This document shows positions 55,588 to 62,806 of a stretch of 64,000 nucleotides of DNA, in pieces. The first letter of the stretch is position 1. The number at the start of each line of letters is the position of its first letter. The DNA comes from Sphingomonas sp. (lineage in GTDB: Bacteria > Pseudomonadota > Alphaproteobacteria > Sphingomonadales > Sphingomonadaceae): positions 62,001 to 126,000 of the forward strand of contig JAFKLY010000002.1 in the NCBI GenBank assembly GCA_017304655.1, given 5' to 3'. The notes under the pieces were generated by a model. That model saw only the letters and a list, made by a program, of their open reading frames with translations, was not told the origin of the DNA and did no database searches. The translations under genes were made by a program, and so were the position numbers.

Positions 55588-56076
55588 TCAGAGGCCCTTG
55601 CGGCCGAAACCGCCGCGAGCCGGGCTGGACGAGGGCGGCTGGCGGAAGCGGCTGTCAATGGCGAGCGGCTCGTGGATCACCGGCTCGGCGGGAGCAGGAT
55701 CGCGGGCGTAAGCCGCAGCCGCGCGCGCCGCGAAGGGATCATAGGCGTCCGGTGTCGGCGCGACGGAGGCATAGCCGTTGCCTGCGTTGACATAGACCTG
55801 CTGCACGATGTTCTGGGGCTGCGCGCTCCAATTATCCTGCATCGGGCGGAAGCCACGCTGGACAAGCTCGTCGCGATAAAGCGCGTTATAGGCAAAGGCG
55901 AAAGCGATGTTCGCCAGGCCGCCGCTGATGATCGCGGCCGCGAACATGAGCATCGCCCATTTGATGTCGCCACGGAGCAGCGGGACGAAGAAGCCGAAAA
56001 ACAGCACCGTCCAGGAAAAGCCGACCGGCGCGCTCTTCATCTCGCCGGTGACACCGTGCTTCATGTAATTCAGCAT
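55588..56076 (-). CDS. DUF2628-like membrane protein
   Basis: A 162-residue protein with two or three membrane segments (VGFSWTVLFFGFFVPLLRG, IKWAMLMFAAAIISGGLANIAFAFAYN), followed by ALYRDELVQRGFRP, typical of DUF2628, and a low-complexity, Ala/Pro-rich tail. GGGAAA precedes the ATG. Function unknown. Confidence 0.65.
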   Translation of the reverse strand: MLNYMKHGVTGEMKSAPVGFSWTVLFFGFFVPLLRGDIKWAMLMFAAAIISGGLANIAFAFAYNALYRDELVQRGFRPMQDNWSAQPQNIVQQVYVNAGNGYASVAPTPDAYDPFAARAAAAYARDPAPAEPVIHEPLAIDSRFRQPPSSSPARGGFGRKGL

Positions 56077-56163
56077 TGAATTTCCCGCCTTTTTCCGGCG
56101 GAGACCCTATCGGCGACACGTTAAGGCCATCTTAAACGGGTCGGTCCGTGCAACCGAACCGGT

Positions 56164-56583
56164 TCAACTCGCGTCGGTTTTCACCAGCTTAAGGTCGGTC
56201 GCGCGCGCGCCGCTCATGTGGCTCATCTTGCCGTCGATCTGGCCGCCGGTGGCGATGCTGATCACATCATAGCTCACGTCGCCCGTGATCCGCGCCGTTG
56301 CTTCCACGATGAGTTCCTCGGCACTGATCGATCCTTCGACCAGGCCCCCAATGCGCGCCGTCCGGGCGGTCACATGGCCCTTGATGCGGCTCTCTGCGCC
56401 CTGGACGAGCGCGGCGCAGCTGATGTCGCCGTCGACCTTGCCGTCGATATGGAGATCGACGCTCGCCTCGACATTGCCGGTGATGACCACATCGCCGCCG
56501 ATGATCGAGAAGGGCGTATTCCTAGCCCCGGTCGCCGCCACCGGAGAGCCGCCGTTTCGCGAGTTGCTGGACTTCGAGAACAT
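56164..56583 (-). CDS. Bactofilin
   Basis: A 139-residue polymer-forming bactofilin. The beta-helix core has the repeated six-residue pattern (SIIGGDVVITGNVEASVDLHIDGKVDGDISCAALVQGAESRIKGHVTARTARIGGLVEG). Bactofilins place cell-wall enzymes at curved or polar sites without nucleotides. Its first 62 bases overlap the 3' end of the M23 peptidase gene, an arrangement also found in other alphaproteobacteria where bactofilin recruits the peptidase. Confidence 0.92.
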   Translation of the reverse strand: MFSKSSNSRNGGSPVAATGARNTPFSIIGGDVVITGNVEASVDLHIDGKVDGDISCAALVQGAESRIKGHVTARTARIGGLVEGSISAEELIVEATARITGDVSYDVISIATGGQIDGKMSHMSGARATDLKLVKTDAS

Positions 56584-57694
56584 CCTGACGTGCCTCCAGA
56601 AAGGGGCGCGGATTGACCGCCGCGCCGTTGACGCGCACTTCGAAATGCAGATGTGTGCCGGTCGATCGGCCAGTCGAGCCCATGCGGGCGATGCTCTGAC
56701 CGCGCGTGACGGCCTGCCCCACCTTCACGCCATAGCCGGAGAGGTGAGCATAGCGCGTCATCAGGCCCTTGCCATGATCGAGTTCGACGACATTGCCATA
56801 GCCCTGACGCGGGCCGACATAGCTGACCTTGCCGGGCGCGGCGGCGAGGATCGGCTGGCCATAAGCGCCGCGGAAATCGATGCCGGCATGGAAGGCGAGC
56901 ATGCCGTTGAATGGGTCGCGCCGATAGCCATAGGAGCTGGTTTCCATCGGCGCTGCCGTCGGCCGGCTGGAAGGGATGGCGGCAAGCGCGGTCTCCATGG
57001 CATTGAGCCGCGTCAGCAGCAGCGCCAGATCGCGTAGCTCCGGCTCGGAAGCGATGGAGCGGGCGACCGGCTCGAACGGACCGCCCTGTCCGCGCGCCGA
57101 ACCGGCGAGCACCGCCGGATTGAGCCCGAAACTGCGAATGGCCTGTTCGACCTTGCTCAGCCGCGCTTGCGCCGCGTTGGCGAGGCGGCTCTCCAGCGTG
57201 AGCTGGTTCTGGCGCAGGGTCTCGAGCCGCTGGGTTTCAGGGGAGGCCGCGCTGAGCGGCTTGCCGGTGACCGCAGTCTTGCCGGAATCGCCGGAGCCAG
57301 CAGGGGCGCTCGCGCCACCATCCATTTTCGTGCCGAGACTGGCGCGCATGATCTCTTCCAGCGCTTGCTGGCGTTGCTCGATGTCGCGTGCGATATCATT
57401 GACCGAGCGCTTGTAGGCGTTGACCTGCGCCTCGCGCGAGGAGAGCGCCGCCCGGTCCTGCGCGACGTCGCTGCGTTCCATAAGCAGGCTGGCCTGGCTC
57501 CACAGCATCGCCAGCGTGCCAAGCGCCCATAGCAGCGCCACAGCCAGCAGCGAGCCAGCCACGCCGAGCTGAAGCCGTGTTGAAATCCGAAGGAATCTTA
57601 CCTGTCCGCCGGTGCGGAGAAAAATCTCGCGCTCTGGCGCCAAGGATCGCAGATATGCGATGACCCCTCCGGGAGTTGTCTTGTTCGATGCCAC
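56522..57694 (-). CDS. M23-family peptidoglycan peptidase (LmdC-like), membrane-anchored
   Basis: A 390-residue protein: cytoplasmic N-terminus, one membrane helix (about 43-66), a coiled coil (about 74-120 and 150-190), and a LytM endopeptidase domain with all zinc and active-site residues: His269 and Asp273 (HAGIDFRG), His317 (RYAHLS), His348 and His350 (HLHFEV). It cuts peptide cross-links in peptidoglycan. Start GTG 57694. Overlaps the bactofilin gene, its likely partner. Confidence 0.9.
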   Translation of the reverse strand: MASNKTTPGGVIAYLRSLAPEREIFLRTGGQVRFLRISTRLQLGVAGSLLAVALLWALGTLAMLWSQASLLMERSDVAQDRAALSSREAQVNAYKRSVNDIARDIEQRQQALEEIMRASLGTKMDGGASAPAGSGDSGKTAVTGKPLSAASPETQRLETLRQNQLTLESRLANAAQARLSKVEQAIRSFGLNPAVLAGSARGQGGPFEPVARSIASEPELRDLALLLTRLNAMETALAAIPSSRPTAAPMETSSYGYRRDPFNGMLAFHAGIDFRGAYGQPILAAAPGKVSYVGPRQGYGNVVELDHGKGLMTRYAHLSGYGVKVGQAVTRGQSIARMGSTGRSTGTHLHFEVRVNGAAVNPRPFLEARQDVLEVQQLAKRRLSGGGDRG

Positions 57695-58105
57695 CCGATT
57701 GCTCTGTTCTATATCATTTATTCAGAGGCGTTGCGGCTACCAGATGAGTCCCGTGCGCGCGAATCGCGCGGCTTGAGTCAACGACGAATCGAACCGCCCG
57801 CAGGATGAGTCGAATGTGCTTTAGTGCTCAGAGCGGGATGTTCCACCTTGGTTCCGCGCAGAGGCGGGCAGATGCGCATGAGTCCGAGTCGCGGGTTCGC
57901 CGGCGGGCTGGCAATGGGCGCGAAGGCCGGTTTCGCGCGCTTTGCCCGGCCATTCCGGCCCTCTGACCGGATGGGAAAGGGCTATCGCGAAGATCACAGG
58001 CAGGTAGGATACGCGAGCATGCCAAGGAGCGTTGCCACGGCCCGATTGCCCGGTTATAGGCCCAGTCTCGCCGCACCGGGCTGCCACTGCCCAGCGGTAA
58101 AGCGC
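57695..58105. other. 411-base gap between the M23 peptidase gene and tRNA-Ser
   Basis: Must contain the minus-strand promoter of the peptidase-bactofilin operon and the plus-strand promoter of the tRNA. Frames across it lack coding character. No repeat or RNA seen. Confidence 0.5.
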
Positions 58106-58197
58106 GGAGACGTGGGTGAGTGGCTGAAACCAGCGGTTTGCTAAACCGTCGTAGCCTTAAGGGGCTACCGAGGGTTCGAATCCCTCCGTCTCCGCCA
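58106..58197 (+). tRNA. tRNA-Ser (anticodon GCT)
   Basis: A 92-nt class II tRNA. Acceptor GGAGACG pairs with CGTCTCC, CCA is encoded at 58195-58197, the anticodon loop TTGCTAA is closed by GCGGT/ACCGT, the long variable arm (GTAGCC...GGCTAC) is typical of tRNA-Ser, and the T loop is GGTTCGAATCC. Anticodon GCT reads AGC and AGU. Confidence 0.97.
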
Positions 58198-58212
58198 ACA
58201 CTCTTGTGACGT

Positions 58213-59053
58213 TAGGCTCAGGCCAATTGATCTGAGAGGCGTGATCTGATTCAGGCTCCGCAAGGAGACTGAGCTTGAGCGACCTGTACTGGCTGACGGA
58301 CGAGAAGATGGCGCGGCTCCGACCGTATTTTCCCAAGAGCCACGGCAAGCCGCGGGTTGATAATCGGCGGGTGCTGAGCGGGATCATCTTCGTCAATCGC
58401 AACGGGTCGCGCTGGTGTGACGCGCCGAAGGAGTATGGCCCGCACAAGACACTCTACAACCGATGGAAGGGGTGGGGCGAGATGGGTGTCTTCCTCCGCA
58501 TGATGGAAGGGCTGGCTGCCGAGGGCGCCGATCCGAAGACGGTCATGATCGATGCGACTTACTTGAAGGCGCACCGCACGGCATCGAGCCTGCGGGTAAA
58601 AAAGGGGATCTTGGACGGCTGATCGGCCGCACCAAAGGGGGCATGAACACGAAGCTCCACGCCGTCACCGATGCCAACGGCCGTCCGCTCAGCTTCTTCA
58701 TCACCGCAGGCCAGATCAGCGATTATACCGGCGCTGCCGCGCTACTCGACGACCTTCCCAAGGCGCAATGGTTGCTGGGAGACCGCGGCTACGACGCCGA
58801 CTGGTTCAGGGATGCCCTTCAACAAAAAGGGGATCAAGCCCTGCATTCCTGGGCGGAAATCCCGTCTCGATCCCGTCAAATACGACAAGCGTCGCTACAA
58901 GCGCCGCAACCGCATCGAGATCATGTTCGGTCGCCTCAAAGACTGGCGCCGCGTCGCAACCCGCTACGATCGGTGCCCTACGGCCTTCTTCTCCGCGATC
59001 GCTCTCGCCCCCACCGTCATCTTCTGGCTCTGATCAATAAGTCCTGAGTCTAG
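58213..59053 (+). mobile_element. IS5-family insertion sequence (IS427-like group), disrupted
   Basis: About 840 bp. Left end TAGGCTCAGGCCAATTGATCTGAG (58213-58236) and right end (59028-59052, read on the minus strand) TAGACTCAGGACTTATTGATCAGAG are imperfect terminal inverted repeats. It carries one frameshifted IS5 transposase. The element starts 16 bases after tRNA-Ser and ends 42 bases before the LysR gene. The target duplication is not clear (TA or TTAG/CTAG). Confidence 0.8.
58275..59033 (+). pseudogene. IS5-family transposase, read through two frame changes
   Basis: The DDE transposase is spread over two reading frames. The first part (58275-58622) holds MIDATYLKAHR with the first catalytic Asp. 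At 58598-58604 the sequence A-AAA-AAG is a canonical -1 slippery site that leads into the second frame with GRTKGGMNTKLHAV and WLLGDRGYDADW (second Asp), as in programmed frameshifting of this IS group. A second change at 58829-58832, where four G stand in place of three, moves the C-terminus (RIEIMFGRLKDWRR, with the Glu) into the first frame again. That second shift is not programmed and should inactivate the protein, unless it is a sequencing error. Confidence 0.8.
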
Positions 59054-59094
59054 GGCTTGCCGATCCTCCGGTTCCACTCGAATATCCGCCGGTC

Positions 59095-59988
59095 ATGCAA
59101 CTCACTCTTCGTCAGCTTCGCTGCCTCATCGCCCTCGCCGATCACGGCAGCTTCACGCGCGGCGCGGCGGCCGTCGAGGTCTCGCAACCGTCCTTTTCCC
59201 AGCAGATCCAGCTCCTGGAGACGCACCTGCGCGGACGTGTCGTCGAGCGCGGGGGTGGACGGGCAATCCTCACGCCGCTCGGACGTGACGCCGTGGCCGG
59301 TGCGCGCCGCGTCCTGGCCGAGGTCGCGGCGTTCGAGGCGCTCGCCGATGGGCGCGATGACAGCCTGTCGGGCACGATCCGCCTTGGCGTCTCGCCTACC
59401 CTCGGCCCCTATATCCTCCCTCAGCTCGTTGCGCGGCTGCACGCGACCAGCCCGGACCTGCGCGTCCATGTTCGCGAGGGGCTACCCAGCGTTCTCGTCG
59501 AATTGCTGGCCGATGGCTCGCACGATGTCATTCTGGTGCAGTTGCCGATCGAGGATCGCGGGCTGCACGTCGAGCGCCTTTTCCGCGAACAGCTCTACCT
59601 CGCCATGGCGGCCGATGATCCGCTGTGCAGACGGGAGCAGATTGCGGCGAGCGACCTCGCCGGGCGCGGCTTGCTGACGCTGCAGCCGCAATATCGGATG
59701 AGCGATCAGGTCGCGGCGCTGGCCGCGCAGGCCGGGGCGCATGTGCTGCGCGATTATGAAGGGACCAGCCTGGACGCCATCCGCCAGATGGCCGGCATGG
59801 GCATGGGCCTGGCGCTGCTGCCGCATCTCTACGTCCGGCAGGAAATCCGCGATGGCGACGATGTGGTGGTGCGCCCATTCACCGGGGGGCGCCATTATCG
59901 CGAGATTGGCTTGGTCTGGCGCGCGGGCGCCGGGCGCACGCCCGCCTTCCTGGCCCTTGCCGACCTGCTTCGAGAGGTTGCGCGATAG
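59095..59988 (+). CDS. LysR-family regulator, OxyR-like but without the redox cysteines
   Basis: A 297-residue LysR protein with the N-terminal winged helix (LTLRQLRCLIALADHGSFTRGAAAVEVSQPSFSQQIQLLE) and an effector domain that resembles OxyR (LGPYILPQLV, YEGTSLDAIRQMAGMGMGLALLPHLYV). The region that in OxyR carries the peroxide-sensing cysteines (Cys199 and Cys208) reads LTLQPQYRMSDQVAALAA at 194-211 and has none; the only cysteines are 10 and 178. It therefore senses something else, or a small ligand. The IS ends 42 bases upstream, so its own promoter may have been changed. It points into the ABC operon. Confidence 0.85.
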   Translation: MQLTLRQLRCLIALADHGSFTRGAAAVEVSQPSFSQQIQLLETHLRGRVVERGGGRAILTPLGRDAVAGARRVLAEVAAFEALADGRDDSLSGTIRLGVSPTLGPYILPQLVARLHATSPDLRVHVREGLPSVLVELLADGSHDVILVQLPIEDRGLHVERLFREQLYLAMAADDPLCRREQIAASDLAGRGLLTLQPQYRMSDQVAALAAQAGAHVLRDYEGTSLDAIRQMAGMGMGLALLPHLYVRQEIRDGDDVVVRPFTGGRHYREIGLVWRAGAGRTPAFLALADLLREVAR

Positions 59989-60021
59989 GAAAAACCTATC
60001 GATAATATAGATTGTCCAGTG
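59985..60021 (+). promoter_or_regulatory. OxyR-type operator between the LysR gene and the ABC operon
   Basis: ATAG (59985-59988) + 7 bases + CTAT (59996-59999), then 7 bases, then ATAG (60007-60010). This matches the spacing of the OxyR tetramer consensus (ATAG-N7-CTAT-N7-ATAG-N7-CTAT) with only the last half-site poor. The first half overlaps the LysR stop codon. Confidence 0.65.
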
Positions 60022-60078
60022 TTGTTCCGATGACGCGCCATGCGCAGATTGCTCCCTGGCTTCAGGGAGACGAGAACG

Positions 60079-61761
60079 ATGGTAGAGGCGCGCCCGGGCG
60101 TGAGAAGTTTTTTGGACTGGATCGCTCTGGTGCTGGCGCCGGATGCGGCGTTCGTCCGGCTCGCGATCATCTATGGCGTGGCGATTTCGCTGCTTTCGCT
60201 GGCGACGCCGATTTCGGTTCAGTTGCTGATCAATTCGGTGGCGAACATCGCCCTGCCGACACCGTTGTTCACGCTTGCGGCCATCCTCTTCCTGCTGCTC
60301 TTGCTGGCGGGCGTCCTCTCGGCCTTTCGCGTCCATCTGCTGGCGTTGTTTGAGCGGCGGCTCTTCGCGCGGATCGTCGCCGAGATCACGCTGCGCGCCG
60401 TGCACGCCCAGAATCCCTTCTTTGCCGATGCTCGGCGCGGCGACCTGTTCAACCGCTTTTTCGATCTGATGACCGTCCAGAAGACGCTGCCGAGCCTGCT
60501 CATCGGCGCCTTCACCATCGTTCTGCAGGGCGCGGTGGGGTTGATCGTCACCAGCTTCTATCACCCCTTCTTCCTCGCGTTCAACGCGGTGCTGGTGCTT
60601 GCCCTGTTCATCACCTGGCAGCTCTGGGCTTCTGGGGCGATCTGGAGCGCCGTGGAAAAAAGCCACACCAAACATGCGGCTGCGCATTGGCTTGAGAGCG
60701 TCGGCGGTTCGAACGGCTTCTACAAATCGAGCCGTCACCTCGATTATGCGATGGACCGGTCGGAAACGATGATCGCGCGCTATGTTGCCGCGCATCGCCG
60801 CCATTTTCGCTACACCTTCGCCCAGACCCTGGCGCTCCTGTTCATTTATGCCAGTGCCAGCGCGGCGTTGCTGGCGCTGGGCGGCTGGCTCATCATCCAG
60901 GGCCAGCTCTCCATTGGCCAGCTCGTCGCCGCAGAGCTCATCCTGTCGAGCGTCTTTTACGGCATTGCCCAGTTCGGGCCTTATCTCGAGGCGCTTTATG
61001 ATCTGGCGGCGGGCCTTGAGGAGCTTTCGCTGTTCTGGGCCGTGCCGCAGGAGAAAGGAGAGGTCGAGGGCGCCGGGCCATCCGACGGCGCGATCCGCCT
61101 GCGCGGTGTCGAGCTGCAGAACCAGCGCTTCGATTTCGAGGTGGCGGCTGGCGAGCAGTTGGCCCTAGTCGCCGCGCCCGGGGTCGAGCGCCTGCTGACC
61201 ATGCTGCTCAAGCGCCATCAGTCGCCTACGCGCGGTCTCGTCCTGATCGGCGGGCGCGATATTGCCGGGTTTGACATGTATCGCCTGCGTGCCCAGGTCA
61301 TGGTGCTGGACCGGCCGAGCTTCGTGGAAATGTCGATCCGGGACTATCTGAGGCTGGCCGCGTCCGGCGATGCGGCGCGAATGGTCGATGTGCTCGAACG
61401 GGTCGGGCTTGCCGAGCGGCTGGGCGGTCTGCCGGACGGGCTGGACACCGTGATATCGACATCCGGCTGGCCGCTTTCGGTGGGCGAACTGATGGCGCTC
61501 AAGCTTGCCGCCGCCCTGCTCGCGCGGCCGCGCGTGCTCGTGCTCTCGCCGCTCTATGACCTGTTGCCGCCCGCCCGCGTCGATACTGTGCTGGAGGATT
61601 TGCGGGGGGAGACGACCATTCTCCAGTTCACGCGTCGTCCGCAGGGATTGAAGCGTGATGGCGCCTTGTGGCTCGGCGAGCGCGAGCAACGGCGCTGCGC
61701 CGACGAAGCCGAGCTTGTCTTCCGCGCGAGCGAGGGAGGTTCCCATGCCCTTTCGGCCTGA
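60079..61761 (+). CDS. ABC exporter-like membrane protein with a degenerate ATPase domain
   Basis: A 560-residue type I exporter-like protein with a transmembrane domain of about six helices (20-310) resembling HlyB/bacteriocin exporters but without an N-terminal peptidase. The C-terminus (337-545) aligns with an ABC ATPase, but every catalytic motif is lost: Walker A is ALVAAPGVERLLT (362-374, no GKS/T), the Q-loop Gln is Asp411 (VLDRP), the signature is LSVGELMAL (466-474), Walker B is VLVLSPLYDL (486-495, no Asp-Glu) and the H-switch is QFTRRP. It cannot hydrolyse ATP by the usual mechanism. The ATG at 60079 follows GGGAGA. It overlaps the HlyD gene by 17 bases. Confidence 0.85.
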   Translation: MVEARPGVRSFLDWIALVLAPDAAFVRLAIIYGVAISLLSLATPISVQLLINSVANIALPTPLFTLAAILFLLLLLAGVLSAFRVHLLALFERRLFARIVAEITLRAVHAQNPFFADARRGDLFNRFFDLMTVQKTLPSLLIGAFTIVLQGAVGLIVTSFYHPFFLAFNAVLVLALFITWQLWASGAIWSAVEKSHTKHAAAHWLESVGGSNGFYKSSRHLDYAMDRSETMIARYVAAHRRHFRYTFAQTLALLFIYASASAALLALGGWLIIQGQLSIGQLVAAELILSSVFYGIAQFGPYLEALYDLAAGLEELSLFWAVPQEKGEVEGAGPSDGAIRLRGVELQNQRFDFEVAAGEQLALVAAPGVERLLTMLLKRHQSPTRGLVLIGGRDIAGFDMYRLRAQVMVLDRPSFVEMSIRDYLRLAASGDAARMVDVLERVGLAERLGGLPDGLDTVISTSGWPLSVGELMALKLAAALLARPRVLVLSPLYDLLPPARVDTVLEDLRGETTILQFTRRPQGLKRDGALWLGEREQRRCADEAELVFRASEGGSHALSA

Positions 61762-62806
61762 TCACATCGTCCATTTCCCGACGCTCGCCAGCATCCAGCC
61801 GCCGCGCGCCATGCGGGTGCTGGCCTGGCTCATCACGCTCGGCATCGCCATCGTCACGGCCATCCTGTTGTTCGTTCCCTGGGTCCAGACTTCGGCCGGG
61901 GCAGGGCAGGTCGCCGCGCTCGCGCCGGAAGACCGGCTGCAGGACGTCACGGCCCTTGTGCCGGGCCGCGTCGAGCGCTGGTATGTGCGCGATGGCGACC
62001 GGGTGCGTCGCGGCGATCCGATCGCGCGGATCATCGACAACGACCCGAACCTGCTGGCCCGGCTCGCCGCCGAGCGCGGGCAGGTGGAGGCGGAAATCGC
62101 GGCCGCGCAGCAGGCGATGGCAGTTGCCCAGATCGATGTCGGCCGGTCGGCCCAGTTGCTTGCCGACGGGCTGATCGCGCGGCGCGACTATGAAGCCTCG
62201 CAGATCAAGGTCGCTGATCATCGTGCCAAGCTGGCCGAAGCGCGCGCCAAGCTCAGCCGCGTCGATGTGGCGCTCAACCGTCAGTCGGCGCAGACGGTCC
62301 GCGCGCCGCGCGACGGGCGCATCCAGTCGATCAATGCCGCGGCCGGCGCGACCCTGGTCTCCGCCGGCGACAGGCTGGCGACGCTGGCGCCCGAGACGTC
62401 GGCCCGCGTCGTGGAGCTGATGGTCGACGGGCGCGACATCGCCGTCATCCGCCCTGGCCGTCCCGTCCGCCTGGCGTTTGAGGGCTGGCCGGCGATCCAG
62501 TTCAGTGGCTGGCCGTCGATCGCGCAGGGCATGTTCGATGGGCGCGTGCGATCCGTCGATCCCTCGGCGCAGGCGACCGGGCTGTTCCGCGTTCTGGTCG
62601 AGCCGATGCCCGGCAAGCCCGGCTGGCCCAGCGCCGATTATGTGCGCCTGGGTGCCAAGGTGCGCGGCTGGATCCAGATGGAGACGGTCAGCGTCGGCTA
62701 TGAACTCTGGCGTCAACTGAACGATTTCCCGCTCGAATTCCGCCGTCCCGGCAAGGAAACCGCGCCCAGTTCCGCCGCGCCGGCGGAGGCGGAGAAGGGC
62801 AAATGA
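61745..62806 (+). CDS. HlyD-family periplasmic adaptor (membrane fusion protein)
   Basis: A 353-residue adaptor: N-terminal membrane helix (about 24-45), lipoyl half-motifs (VTALVPGRVERWYVRDGDRVRRGDPIARI and VRAPRDGRIQSINAAAGATLVSAGDRLATL), a coiled-coil hairpin (100-175) and a beta-barrel domain. Such adaptors bridge an inner-membrane transporter to an outer-membrane channel. It overlaps the ABC gene by 17 bases and the TolC gene by four (ATGA). Confidence 0.93.
   Translation: MPFRPDHIVHFPTLASIQPPRAMRVLAWLITLGIAIVTAILLFVPWVQTSAGAGQVAALAPEDRLQDVTALVPGRVERWYVRDGDRVRRGDPIARIIDNDPNLLARLAAERGQVEAEIAAAQQAMAVAQIDVGRSAQLLADGLIARRDYEASQIKVADHRAKLAEARAKLSRVDVALNRQSAQTVRAPRDGRIQSINAAAGATLVSAGDRLATLAPETSARVVELMVDGRDIAVIRPGRPVRLAFEGWPAIQFSGWPSIAQGMFDGRVRSVDPSAQATGLFRVLVEPMPGKPGWPSADYVRLGAKVRGWIQMETVSVGYELWRQLNDFPLEFRRPGKETAPSSAAPAEAEKGK

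Noticed and set aside
57824..58144. Frame of 106 codons running into tRNA-Ser
   Set aside because: It enters the tRNA gene and has no recognisable domain or ribosome site.
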